This document shows positions 1-51,029 of a stretch of DNA of 64,000 nucleotides, in pieces. Source of the DNA: Rallus limicola. Taxonomy: Eukaryota > Chordata > Aves > Gruiformes > Rallidae. The DNA is taken from the NCBI GenBank assembly GCA_022605955.1, contig JAKCOZ010000003.1, positions 40,140,761-40,204,760 on the forward strand. Reading direction: 5' to 3'. A program made the position numbers and the translations under genes. Position 1 is the first letter of the stretch. Each line of letters starts with the position of its first letter. Under the pieces are notes generated by a model. The model ran no database searches. It had not been told where the DNA came from and worked only from the letters and a program-made list of their open reading frames with translations.

Positions 1-65
1 CATGGATGAGAAGATGGACACGAGCCACCAGTGTGCATCTGGAGTCCCAAAGGCCAAGCACATCA
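1..65 (+). mobile_element. CR1 LINE fragment (ORF2 tail), cut by window edge
   Basis: The translation beginning DEKMDTSHQC matches the late ORF2 segment seen in other CR1 copies of this window, for example the LDMSHQC segment near 3745. It has no 3' end and is disrupted after about 65 bases. The left boundary lies outside the window. Confidence 0.6.
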
Positions 66-234
66 GCAACCAGGATCCTGGTGCTGAGCTGTCCCTTGCT
101 GCTCACAGCCTGACTCCATGGCACCAGGACTGGCCCTCAGCTTCTGTCCCCAAGCGTGTAATTCCAAAAGCATCTGCCTGCGCCTGCCCACCGCTGGTTC
201 CCAGGACCAGAGTCAGAAAGGATGTTTTTTCTCT

Positions 235-545
235 CCAGCACTTGGGGCGCCTCCACCCTCGCCCTCCCTGGCCTTGGTGTCTACACAGCTCCTTACATCT
301 TCTCACCCCCTTCTCCGCTGGCAAAATGCAACTCCTTGTGGGTTTTTTTCTCCTATCTGTGATTCACAGAGGCTCTGTGACCATCGCCAGTTGGCTCGGC
401 CTTGGTCAGCAGCAACTCTGGCCTTGAATTGGCCGATACGGAGTCTGTGAGGCCTGCAGAGAATTCCAGCTGCTCCTTACAGCAGCCAATTATTTTCAGC
501 AGCCCCCGGTCTGTCCCACCACCCAGCTACGCAAAACTGCGACAG
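235..545 (-). mobile_element. ERV LTR fragment, same family as 29866-30862
   Basis: Read on the minus strand, this stretch aligns with the 5' half of the LTR at 29866-30862. Shared landmarks are the segment around 'ccttggtgtct', the 'cacccccttct' block followed by 'tggcaaaa', and 'ttggctcggccttggtcagcag', which is the usual mirror of 'ctg-acc-aaggcc-gagccaa' in this avian family. Ends are degraded and the copy is old. Bases 66-234 may be a more diverged continuation. Confidence 0.6.
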
Positions 546-902
546 TCTAACTGGGAATGACTGGGAAAAACACCCCCTTGTGACTGGCCCAGAGGCCCCG
601 TGCATCCTGGGCATAAGAGTTCCTCCGGAGAGGGTAGAGCAGCCACTACTAAACGTTAGTTTACTAAAAAAGCACTTCTCCCCGGAGGAGACACTGTCAA
701 TAGAGAGATTAAACTCAACTTCCTCTACACAGGTAAATGTGCTTTGGTGGAAGAATAGAAGTGAAAAACCCTCTTAAAGCTTTAGCTGGACAGTTTGCAG
801 GGTGAGAGCGGAGCGAGGCCTTTGGAGCTGGTACGTGCTCGGGGACTTGCACTGGGGCTGCAGCGCTTCTGGGCTGAGACCCACCGGCCAGGAAGGCCCC
901 AT

Positions 903-1033
903 GTGACGTCCCCGAGCGATGGGTTCCAATCTCAAAAAGAAGTGGACTGAGACGTCCCCAACAACAGATTATGATGTCACCTAGCAACTCAGAGTGACAT
1001 CCTTGACCAATGGGCTGTGACCAGGCCTATAAA
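903..1033 (+). promoter_or_regulatory. Predicted promoter of the first Topors-like gene (CRE-like, RFX half-site, CCAAT, TATA)
   Basis: Visible elements in order are a CRE-like TGACGTCC at 903-910, a CRE-like TGATGTCA at 972-979, an abutting CCTAGCAAC at 980-988 (reverse complement of the RFX/X-box half-site GTTGCTAGG), CCAAT at 1007-1011 and TATAAA at 1028-1033. The spacing of CCAAT to TATA, and of TATA to a start near 1060, is normal for a TATA-driven polymerase II promoter. CRE plus RFX sites are common in spermatid-expressed genes, so germline expression is a reasonable but untested inference. Confidence 0.55.
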
Positions 1034-1059
1034 GCCAGGCGCCGAAGCTCCTCAAGCCA

Positions 1060-1254
1060 GTCCGTGCCCACACTCCGGCTGAGCAGTTGGCACAGTTGGA
1101 GTGTCGAGTGAGGACTTGGGTGCTGGTGTCGTGCTTGTGGAGGAGTTTGCTGCAGCTCTCCCTGCCCGAGCCCGGACCCTCAGAGGACTTTCCCCAGCCC
1201 TGCTAGGATTCAGCGGCCAGGGAACACACAAGGTCCACTCACAGAGGAGCAGAG
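1060..1254 (+). other. Predicted non-coding 5' exon of the first Topors-like gene
   Basis: This lies about 30 bp downstream of the TATA box and ends at a consensus donor, AGAG|GTGAGC, with GT at 1255-1256. A matching acceptor, TTGTGTCTCAG, ends at 1533, which gives a 279-bp intron (1255-1533) and an exon 2 that contains the whole ORF. The exact transcription start is not visible; 1060 is set from TATA spacing. Confidence 0.45.
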
Positions 1255-1563
1255 GTGAGCGGGGAAGGGGACACCTCTCCCTGGGGAGCTGGAAGAGTTT
1301 CCTTCTTGAGGGACCTGGGCATTTCTTCCAGCCCTCCATGGGTCAGCCCACCGCAGCATGGCCATGGAGCCGGATGACCACTATCCCATCTGCCCAGGCA
1401 GCTGAGTGAAGGCCAGTTTTGTGATGCCATGCCTCTGCCGTCTCTCTTACTCGTGCTTCCTGCGGCAGGCTGAGAGCAAGATCGAGACCCCACCCTGAAA
1501 GGCAGGCTTCAGCGCCTTGCATTTGTGTCTCAGCAGGACATAGCGTGGTGTGCTGAAGGAGCC

Positions 1564-2124
1564 ATGAGGGAGACCTCTGCTGAAAATGATGGCAGGACAA
1601 GCCAGGTGCCCCAGCCAGGCCTGTCGGGGGCAGAAGCAGGCTCCCAGTGCCCCATCTGCCTGAAAGGGATCAAGAAGGCAGCGTTTGTGGCCTACTGCAT
1701 GCACTGCTTCTGCTTTGCATGCATCCGGCACTGGACCAGCCGCAGTGCTACCTGCCCAGTGTGCAGGCAGGAAGTCGAGATCCTGCTGCACTCGGTGCGA
1801 GGGGACGAGGAGTACGAGGAGTACCTGGTTGGTGTGCCCCGTGCCCTGCGCAGAAGGAGCAGGCCGAGGAGCCGCAGCAGGTCCCCGCACCGCAGCTACA
1901 ACTTGCGGAGACAGCCCACCAACAGCCAGCCCTCGGCTGGAACAAGTGGGCCTGAGGGGACCAGACGTTCAGAGAGGCGGAGCGCAGCTCCACGGCGCTC
2001 CAGTGACACCAGCCAGCAGGCTCCTGCAGCCGGCCCTTCTCGGGAGCCAACACCGCCGAGAAGAGGCGATGAGCACCCGGCTGGCTCCGCTCCTGCTCTG
2101 GACCCGCAGGACGACAGTCTGTAG
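1564..2124 (+). CDS. Topors-like RING-finger protein (probable E3 ubiquitin ligase), 186 aa
   Basis: The product is a small nuclear-type RING protein of the Topors-like family, which is multicopy in songbirds. The C3HC4 RING has its zinc ligands at C29, C32, C45, H47, C50, C53, C64 and C67. It is followed by LHSVRGDEEYEEYLV, matching the post-RING segment of TOPORS (HSVR..DD..EY), and then by an Arg/Ser-rich stretch (RRRSRPRSRSRSPHRS, about residues 97-111) and a low-complexity tail. Family members transfer ubiquitin, and TOPORS also SUMO; activity here is inferred. The ATG at 1564 (GCCATGA) is the first in frame after the predicted acceptor at 1533; the reading frame opens earlier but without an ATG. 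The coding region is intronless, suggesting retrocopy origin. It lacks the C-terminal helical domain that the next locus retains. A polyadenylation signal follows within 40 bp. Confidence 0.7.
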   Translation: MRETSAENDGRTSQVPQPGLSGAEAGSQCPICLKGIKKAAFVAYCMHCFCFACIRHWTSRSATCPVCRQEVEILLHSVRGDEEYEEYLVGVPRALRRRSRPRSRSRSPHRSYNLRRQPTNSQPSAGTSGPEGTRRSERRSAAPRRSSDTSQQAPAAGPSREPTPPRRGDEHPAGSAPALDPQDDSL

Positions 2125-2158
2125 CTGCAGACCCTCAGCATCCCCTTCCTCTGCCTTC

Positions 2159-2164
2159 AATAAA
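2159..2164 (+). promoter_or_regulatory. Polyadenylation signal AATAAA of the first Topors-like gene
   Basis: A canonical AATAAA lies 35 bp after the TAG stop and is followed by a T/G-rich segment ('tggtgatttatttc'). Together with the TATA box and spliced leader it completes a compact transcription unit of about 1.1 kb. Confidence 0.6.
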
Positions 2165-2295
2165 ACCTTATGGTGATTTATTTCATGGGCAGGTGTTTCT
2201 TCTTGCCCTCCTAATTTAGCCCCACACCTGCTGTTGCAGAAGTGGCTAGAGGGAGCTTCCCGTCAGCACCAGCTCCCACCAGCCCACCGCAGAAG

Positions 2296-3234
2296 ATGGA
2301 GGGCATGGGCATGGCGCTGGAGACATGCTGTGCCATCTGCCTGGACTGCATGGAGGAGGCCAGCTACGTGATGCCATGCCTCCACTGCTTCTGCTACCCC
2401 TGCTTCCTGTGGTGGGATGAGAACAAGCCCAAGTGCCCCCTATGCAAAATCAGGGTGACCTCCATCTTGCACACAGTAAACAAGGGTGATAACTCTGAGG
2501 AGCACATCAACCCAGCACTTGCAGCACCCTCAGTCATCATCCACCTGAGGGGAGGAGCAGCCCCACACTCAGCTGCAGTACAGCAGCCAGCAGCCACAAG
2601 GCTGCCTGACATGGCTCCAGTGGGCAGCTTCCACACCATCCTGTGGGCTTTCATCTTGCAGGTCTAGCCTGCTGTCCTCCATCCCCTGCAGCCCTGGCTG
2701 CCTCAGGAGCTGGGGTGGCTCTTTGAGGATGCCCAGGAAGCAGTGCAAGTGCAGAACCTCATCTCATTCAGCCTGGATGAGGAGGCTCTGATCCAGCAGC
2801 TGCAGGCTTCCTTGGGCAGGCACATAAGGAGCTTTGTCCATGAGCTCATCAACACCATTGTGGACCAGTGCAGCGGGGAAGCCCGAGGTCAGATGGGCCT
2901 GGAGGCTGGCCATGCTACCACAGCTCTGAGGACAGCTCTGCAGATGTCCCTGGGCTCACTGAATCCTGAGGGGGTCTCCTGGACCCAGCACAGCCATGTC
3001 AGTGGGTCGTGGCAGCCCCCAGCAAGACCCCGTTCCCACCCACGAGGAGCGAGAAGACGCCCAGGGCACAGCCTCCTCTGGGCCCTCCACTTGCAGCTAG
3101 GGCAGCCAGTGCCCTCCTGGGGAGACGTGGCAAACCCCAAAGAGGAGGGCCCCCAGCTACGGGGACCCTTCACAGCCCCCCCCCAGGAAGCCACTCCATC
3201 ACCAGGCCCTTGTGGCCCTTCCCCCCCTTCCTGA
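2296..3234 (+). pseudogene. Second Topors-like RING gene, interrupted by an in-frame TAG
   Basis: The ATG at 2296 (AAGATGG) opens a 123-codon ORF with a full C3HC4 RING: C12, C15, C28, H30, C33, C36, C47 and C50. It ends at TAG 2665-2667. The same frame then stays open from 2668 to the TGA at 3232-3234 and carries the family's C-terminal domain: LQPWLPQELGWLFEDA, then a helical segment with LDEEALIQQLQASLG and the signature HIRSFVHELINTIVDQC. That corresponds to the region of TOPORS-family proteins containing FIHEFISF or FVHQLIDTIVHQC. Because frame is kept across the stop and the flanking residues align with the family, a single nonsense change is the simplest explanation. It starts only about 130 bp after the first gene's polyadenylation signal, so this is a tandem duplicate, or the remnant of a longer gene. 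Alternatives are stop readthrough, or splicing around the stop (a weak acceptor-like CTTGCAG ends at 2661). Confidence 0.65.
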
Positions 3235-3330
3235 TCTATTACTAAAAGAAAATGTAAGCATGAAAGCTGCGACAGAGTGAAAGTGATCATGTTTCCCAAA
3301 AGTGGGGTTTTATGTGGGGTGCAGTATCTC

Positions 3331-3575
3331 AGAATCACAGAATGACAAGGCTGAAAAAGACCTCTAAGATCACTGAGTCCAAACGTTCCTGTCCTATGCT
3401 AAACCATAGCCCTAAGTACCTCATCCACCCTTTTTTTAAACACATCCAGGGCTGGTGACTCAACCACCTCCCTGGGCAGCCTTTTCCCAGCCCAAACAAC
3501 TCTTTCAGTGAAAATTTTTTTTCTAATATCTAATCTGACCCTGCCCTGGCACAGCTTTGTACCATTTCCCCTTGA
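3331..3575 (-). mobile_element. CR1 LINE 3' fragment
   Basis: Plus-strand 'agaatcacagaatgacaagg' is the reverse complement of the typical CR1 3' terminus. It is followed by 'aagacctctaagatcactgag' and by 'ccctgggcagccttttcccag', the CR1 tail coding and UTR segments read backward. The copy is truncated near 3575. Confidence 0.75.
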
Positions 3576-3638
3576 AAAGTTTGCTAGTATACACACAGAG
3601 CAGAGGAACTGGATTCATTCCGTGTCTGTGCAGAGATG

Positions 3639-3674
3639 GTGCAGCTAGGTGGGAATGTGCAGCTAGGTGGGAAT
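3639..3674. repeat. 18-bp perfect tandem duplication
   Basis: The unit 'gtgcagctaggtgggaat' occurs twice in succession (3639-3656 and 3657-3674), just before a CR1 tail. Confidence 0.8.
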
Positions 3675-3684
3675 TCCACAAAGA

Positions 3685-4373
3685 CGTGAGGTTAGAAAGC
3701 CACCCAGAGGAAAAGGACTTGGGGGTACTCGTGGATGAAAAGCTGGACATGAGCCACCAATGTCCCGAAGGCCAAGTGCATCCTGGGCTGCATCAAAAGA
3801 AGTGTGGCCAGCAAATGGAGAGAGGTGATTCTACCCCTCTACTCTGCTCTGGTGAGACCTCACCTGGCATACTGTGTCCAGCTTTGGAGCCCTGAACACA
3901 AGAAGGACAAGGACCTGTTAGAATGCGTTCAGAGGACCACAAAAATGATCAAAGAACTCTATCACCTCTCCTGTGAAGTAGGCTGAGAGTTGGGGTTGTT
4001 CAGCTTGGAGAAGGCTCCATGGAGATCTTATAGCAGCCTTCCAATACCTGAAACTTGCCTCTAAGAAAGCTGGGGAAGAGCTGTTCATGAGGACATGTAG
4101 CAATAGGATGAGGAGTAATGGTTTTAAACTAGGAAGGGGGAGATTTAGGTTGGATATTAGGAAAAATTCTTCAATATGAGGGTGGTAGATCACTGCAGCA
4201 AGTGCTCAGAGACATAGTGTAGTCCCCATTCTCAGGAGATATTCAAGGTCAGGCTTGATGGGGGTCTGAGTGTCCTGATCTACTGAAGATGTCCCTGCTT
4301 ACTGCAGAGGGGTTGGACTAGATGCCCCTAAAGGTCCCTCCCAACTGAACGTATTCTGTGAGTCTATTTAGGA
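3685..4373 (+). mobile_element. CR1 LINE, 5'-truncated, with 3' end
   Basis: Late ORF2 segments are visible ([47 protein letters not shown]) with frameshifts between them. They are followed by the CR1 3' UTR tail ('ggttggactagatgcccctaaaggtccctcccaact', ending 'attctgtgagtct'). It is decayed and non-functional, and sits next to the opposite-facing fragment at 3331-3575. Confidence 0.8.
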
Positions 4374-4374
4374 A

Positions 4375-7300
4375 ATATGGGCATAATTACTAAAATTAAT
4401 TAATAAGGTGTACTGTACATCAAACATTTCCACTGCTTAAAGAGTTTTTACTAACAATGCATTTATTCTTGGTGGCTATCTTGGAAAATTAAGAAAAATA
4501 AACAGAAATATCACCAGAAAACAAAAGTGCAGGAAATAGCAAAAACTTCAAGAAGTAAAAAAGCTACTTATTTAAAAGGTCTGATCTTTTAAAATCCTCA
4601 GACATTTTACAAGATACATTGCTATCAAGATAGCAATTTAGATACATAATCAAAGTATTCAAAATTTGTTTACTAACAAAGCTATAAAATCAGCACATTT
4701 CAGTAGAGCAATCTGCATACAATCATGCCTACTGGCTTAACTTCTTTCATGTGGTTCTCTTACCCATTAAAAAGTCAGAAAACATTACTGCAAATGTTGA
4801 TTACCGTTTGCTGGCAATTCTTTGTGTGCAGCTTGACCACAGAAATCTAAAAATGGAACAGAGTAAGATCTATAGTGTTTCACCAATAAAATATTCTATC
4901 TCTACAGTCAAAAATAGGAACTTTGTTACCATTGAGTATTTCGTAATATAGGCTACTTTAAAGCTACTTACACGCTCCCAGATTTTAACTGTGAAGGCTT
5001 CATACAAAGCTACAAAGGTAAGAGGTACCACAGTCTGTTCAGATTCTGTAACTCAAGTTCAGATTCACCATTGACACAAAAGCAAAATTTTCCTCAGTAC
5101 AAATGTGATAAACACAAGTGAAGGTAGCTTATAAAAACAAATCCTAGACAAAGTTAAGACAAAAAAGTTAGTACTTGATCCTATAGCAACTAACTGCAGA
5201 ACAGCCATTTTGTTATGTTATGTGGAAGAACAGAAAAAGTTCAAACCACCGAAAAATGATAGGAAGTGAAACCATCTCTCAGATTGTCATAAAATACTGG
5301 TGTTACTTCACCTTTTTATCCTCTTACTTTTGCCAACACTGCTTCCCCTGTTGGAAAATGCAGTTTACCTTTCCAAAGAGCATGCAAAGTCAGGTGGTAA
5401 CACCTTTAATAGCAGGGGTAAATACAGAAATCTTGCCCCTAGCACATGGCAGGCAAATTTGAAGTACTTTCTTCCATAAGGCCTTTTGAAGCAGGGGTGT
5501 ATTTCATTTGGACCCAAGAGCTTGTTGATAACATAAGAAATTCTATACAGAGCCACATCAAAATTTTATCTGGCCCTGTGTCTAGTTTCCAACAGCAGTT
5601 TTCCCTAAGTGTCTGTTGCCTAAGTATTAGAAATCGGTGATACAGAGACAACTGTCCTTTCCTAATCAAAACTTCCAGCAATATGATTGGTTTGTGAATT
5701 CTGTTATGCATATTTTGCAATGTCCTAGTCCATACTGGACAGGCAACTAAAATCTGAAAAATCCATCATCAGCCAGACAGACCAAGTCCATTATCTTATT
5801 AGCATTAAAGCTAACAGAAAGCATAGAAACAGAACAAGAAATGTTATCCAGACGTTTCCTTTTATTAGGACACTGAAATAGTTTAATATACAAATACTCT
5901 GTGTTAGTTGTAAATATTTCCTTTAAGCTGCATTTACAGCTCTTGAGTCACCTTAAGATGCAAGACACTTTTGCAGTAGCAACATGATAAATCAGTAAAT
6001 GCCAACACTCCACAATCCTGTTTAAAATAATACAGTCCAGATGGAGTGACAGAGAGGAGACAGTACACCGTTCTGTATGGTGACTAGGATCATATTTCAA
6101 AAGTGAAAAAATAAAATAAAATCAAAGTTATTCAGCCATACCTCTCTTTCTTTCTTAATACTCTCCGTGTGCATTTCGCCTCCTATCTAAAACTAATTAA
6201 TAGACAGAAAAGGCATTTGCAGGTTTTCCTATAAAACAAATGAACCTACACAAATAACAATCAATTTTTTTAAATATTCAAGGAAAATACTTTGTTATTT
6301 TAAAAAGAATATGTATATATCATGTAGGCAAGTTTCTTCAAGCCAAAATACCTAAAAAGTATGAATTCTTTCCAGTCCATCGTAGTTGCCACATATTGCA
6401 AGCAATTGCTTTCATCAGGACAATTTCAATAAATGGCCACCTTATTTTGGTTAAATGCATTCCTTCTCAACTACCAGATACTAATGTTCTATTAAAAGAA
6501 CCCCAACCCAACAACAACAACAAACCACCCAAAACCCCCAAAACCCCCAAACTCCCCATTTATTTTTGATCATTGTGTATTATCCTCATGTTTCCTCTTA
6601 ACTGAAATCCTGTTTTAAATACTTGGCAGACCAAAAAACATAAATTAGTTTAATTAAAAATTAAGAATCCAGATATTTATTTTCAACAGAAACTTTGAAG
6701 TTCAGGCTACAGCCCTTATGTGTTCGATTCACCTCACAGTATCCTGCTGATAGCTATCCATTTACTGACTAAGACCCTGGCCTTACTCCCACATCTGAAG
6801 AAAAGGATCAAAGTCCTTCTTCATCCAAACATAACCACAAAGCAACTAGGACAGGCTTGTTCATATATTTATCAGCCTAGAGCACTGAGAACTTAAGCAC
6901 CTTAACAGGCTTCTGATTTTTCAATGTCAAAAGTTTAACCAGAATCACGTGCTGTTTCCCTAATCCCAACCAACCTTTTTCCCCAGAGCCACCCTTCCCT
7001 TCATCTGCTTGACATGTCAGAGACATTTATCCAAAAAAGCAAAATGAAGAGGGTCAGACATACTTAAACTGACCAGGGATATATCTCTCCACCAGCCACA
7101 TCTCATAAGCATCTTAATTTCTCACCAGAAGACATGTATATACCCTGTCAGAAAGACACACATTACAGCAGTACTTCAACTGCCATCAAACATGAGGTGT
7201 CCACTCCAGCATGACGTAAATGTTTCTGTTCTATACACTTCAAACAACCAAAGCAGACAACGGCAGTTTTACCACTGTCTTAATGGTGGGTATGTGCTTG

Positions 7301-9580
7301 CCAAATGAATTAGATGACAGTATCTCTTAACAATACACCTGACCTTTTGTTTCATGAGAACAAATTTCAAAGCCATAGCTGTGAAACTGCCAGAAATTCC
7401 AGTCTGCATCCTGCCAATTTAGGTGTTACCACGTCATTTTAAAGCAAAAGACAAAGCCAAAACTGACAAAGCCAATCTATGTATCTAAAGATTGTTGCTA
7501 GTTCTCAAAAGTGCAGACAAAAAAAAACCCAACCCATAAAATCCTAAAACCTTCTATTTGCAGACAACCTAAAACCAAAACCAAGAAGGGAGTATAGATT
7601 CTGCAGCCTAGTACCTCACTGGTAATTTGTGATTTTTGCTTACCTTCACAGGTTTGCCTTGAACTCCAAACCCATTCATTTTGCTACACTGGAATCCAAA
7701 CACTTCATTTGTTCTCAGCTTATACATCAAAGGCTTGCATTTACTTCAACGTTCAGGTTTCAATTATCAAACCAAAACCGGCTCACAAGCTCCAAGTACA
7801 GTGATTTTTTCATTTCTGTTTCTCACAGTCTCTGAGGGTCTTGGGGAAGCTCATCTGCATTTAGGCTGAATTTCTGTAAAGTGGGAATCAGCTTCCCTCT
7901 ACTGCTCTTTTAAATTGTTGGCTTCTCAAAGGCTTTTACTCAAAGTTAATACAGAAATAAGCAAAGAAACAGGAATAGTCTTTCACACTGGGATGAAGGT
8001 TTTTCTGCCTTTCAACGATTTCAAACACGTAAGTGACAATCACAGAAGTGGCCCAACACAACTTTGGCTGGTTGTCTGAAGGTACACAGGTGAGAAGTTT
8101 TCAAAGTCAGTGCAGAGACAGTCACTATGAACCAAAGGAGCCAACACAGACTGTGTTCATCTGATGCAGAATATTCAACAAAGCATGGTTGATCATGCTA
8201 AAATATCTGAATATGTAAGTACAAATCTGAACCAAACATGATTAACTTTTTATTTTAACAATGGTATTTCTCAAAAATAGTCCTGTAGTCCCTGTAGCAG
8301 CAACCAAAAAGGAATATAAGTACAAAACAATACAGAATACAGATCAGGCAGAACATGAAATTTCAAAATTAGTATTCTTAAAGCAAAGTCCTGAAATACA
8401 TAGCTGTAGTTTTAATTTTATAAAAATGTACAGCTTACTGTCATCCTTCCTCAGCAGTTTCTTCTGGTGCAATGTGTTCATATATCTAATGTTCATCTGT
8501 GCTTACTGAAAATCCTGACAGTATAACCATCAAATATCACTATACAGTTATACGGGGATTTTACGTGCACATACTGAGTAGCATTTCAGGAGTATCTGTA
8601 CCCTCTAAACTCTTTTAAACTATCTGTGAGTCTTGATCTATAAGGTATAGGTGTTTGGAGAGAAAACTTTGCGCACACCATTGTACTGCTTCAGAGTAGT
8701 TTCACTAAGCTAGCATTTAGTTGCTGTTCCAAAACCTTGGTTCTTTCTTCACATTAGTAATGATTCCTCTTCAAGACTGGTGCAAAACCGTCCTGCCTGA
8801 ACAGACTAAAATGGAATTACACCAGTTTCACAATTCAGTTTAGATGTTTTAGAGTTAATAATATGAAAACCCTCACCCATAAAATGAAACATGCCTCTAG
8901 TTACACATGAAATGCAGGAAGCAAATAGTATTTAATATGAGTTTACCACTTAGATAATAGAATTCTTTAGCCAGGCAATCTTAAGAATTGTCTTCCAAAA
9001 ATCATTAAAGAAAGATACAAAAAAAAAAACCAACGCCCTGAAGTTTCTCCTGTAATTCAGTAATATAGCAAAAAATTATCTTTTAATGTGTTATTTTCTC
9101 CCTTTTGGGAGCATTAGGAATAGACTATCTTCATCTGGGAGTGGGGAAAGGAGTAATTCCTTAAAATTTATTTGAAGTTCCTACATCCTGAGAGTGAGTG
9201 TAGAGAAAACTATGTATTTTAGATATTTTTGGGGAAAACTTTTCATACACATATTTGAAAAAACTTAAGTGTTTGAAGAAATAAATTTAGGATTTTTTAA
9301 GATGCAGTGTATAAGAGTCCTGTATGCAACAGCAATATCCCCTTTTATGGAATTCTAGTAAATGGTCAGAGTTTAAATTGCAAATGCACCACGTCATTCA
9401 CCAGTTCCAAAATTCAATATTCTTCCCGTCACTGCATTTGTACTATTCTGGAACAATCTTGTTACTCAGTCAGGTTTCAATGCCATCAAGTAGAAGAACT
9501 TGAATATCTGAAGTAAAGTCACTGTGCAGAGTGTAAAGCACATGTCCTGATAATTTGAGGAAAGGAATCCAAACAGCAGT
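4375..9580. other. Gene-free AT-rich region; right part probable SPTLC1 3' UTR
   Basis: No ORF with recognisable similarity and no clear repeat element is visible. On the minus strand the SPTLC1 3' UTR must begin at 9580. Candidate polyadenylation signals (AATAAA on minus, TTTATT on plus) lie at 9167-9172 and 8249-8254; which is used cannot be told by eye. A short A/C-rich simple repeat lies near 6506-6560. Confidence 0.5.
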
Positions 9581-49846
<40,266 letters not shown>

Positions 49847-49943
49847 CGCCGCACCCTCCCGCTTCCGCCTCTGCGGCCTGCCGGCGCGTCGGCGGCGTAA
49901 GGGGCGGGCCCGGGGCAGTGAGAGAACACCCCTTCCGGCCCGG

Positions 49944-50005
49944 CGGGGGCAGGGCAGGGCAGGGCAGGGCAGGGCAGGGCAGGGAGGGGCAGGGGGCGGG
50001 GCAGG
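49944..50005. repeat. GGGCA pentamer tandem repeat with G-quadruplex potential
   Basis: Six perfect AGGGC units at 49951-49980 are flanked by GGGGGC and by AGGGAGGGGCAGGGGGCGGGGC. There are well over four G-triplet runs with 1-3 base loops on the plus strand. It starts about 100 bp upstream of the SPTLC1 start codon. Confidence 0.85.
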
Positions 50006-50099
50006 CCCAGCGGGCGTGGCGGGGCGTGGCGTCGGGGTAGTGCTGCCCGGAGTGCTGGGTGGGGGTTTGGCAAAGCCAAGGATGGCGTGGGTGTGAGGC

Positions 50100-51025
50100 C
50101 GCTTTCCTTAAATCTTGTAATGGTGGTTTAGAAGGCAACGTGTTCAGACAGAGCTTGTAGCCGTCTCCTGCGTCTGTGTGGGCAGCTTTATGGTTACCCC
50201 TGTCTGTTGTCACGGCAGGTTTCTGTGGTGTCCCTGGGCAGGGAGCAAGGCTGGGCTGGGAAGATGTGCTCCTTGGTGTGAAATAGTTAAAATTAGGTGT
50301 AAATTGAACTTGAATAAGACGTAGTAATGCATTAGTGTGTATTTCCTTACTGTATGTCAAAACAGGACCTGTTGAACATGCTGGTGTAATTTTGGTGTCC
50401 CTTTCTCTACACCCATAGGTTTCTGTGGCCCCACATGGCCCCACATGGCCCCATGGAACCAGGAGAGAGTCAAAGCCTGTGCTTTGGTACCTCATCAACA
50501 CACATTGCACTTGCTGCCTCTATACCTATGCCTTGTGATTTAAAGCTGTAAGGAACTGTTGTTGAGAGACATGGCTAATGAATTGCATAGCAAAAGCAAA
50601 AAGCAGTGGAGGAAATAATGAGTAAATTCAAATAAGAAGGGAAATCACAGCTTTGAAAGTCTTGCTAAAATGAGCAGTCATAAAAGCTGAACATTGGGAG
50701 AGAGAAACACTATGAAGAAAAAGAGTAATGGAGAAGGCCTTGCACAGGTGGACCTGAATGTGGGGAGGTGACTGAGGCCCCCCCATACTGCTGCACAGGA
50801 CTTGAGTGACTACCTAAAACACTGTGGAGGGGAGGGAGAGCTAGAAAGAAGTTTCATTAGGAAGTAATGTAGCACTTGACAGAGACATAGCAGAGTAGCA
50901 GAGGACATTGGTGCTGAAGGAGTTGTTTGAGAGCTGCTTCACTGTACCTCAACATCTGTGAAGGGCTTTCAATGGTTCCATGGAATAGCACCAGGGAACT
51001 GCACCCCTTGTGACTTCCTTCACTA
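50100..51025. other. Upstream intergenic DNA, no gene recognised
   Basis: Moderately GC-balanced sequence with no recognisable coding domain. The only local structure seen is a 'ccccacatgg' repeat near 50432-50455. Confidence 0.5.
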
Positions 51026-51029
51026 GTCT

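Noticed and set aside
2..450. Two overlapping plus-strand ORFs at the left edge
   Set aside because: They fall in a CR1 scrap and a reversed LTR fragment; no independent coding signal.
1564..2124. True TOPORS orthologue or MHC-linked RING gene
   Set aside because: Far shorter than TOPORS (about 1,000 aa) and without neighbouring MHC genes; the post-RING motif places it in the Topors-like multicopy family instead.
2743..3234. Separate gene downstream of the second RING ORF
   Set aside because: It is in the same frame as the RING ORF and carries the family's C-terminal domain, so it is the second half of one interrupted locus.
4375..9580. An additional gene downstream of SPTLC1
   Set aside because: Only short random frames in AT-rich DNA, no splice-supported homology; best explained as 3' UTR and flank.
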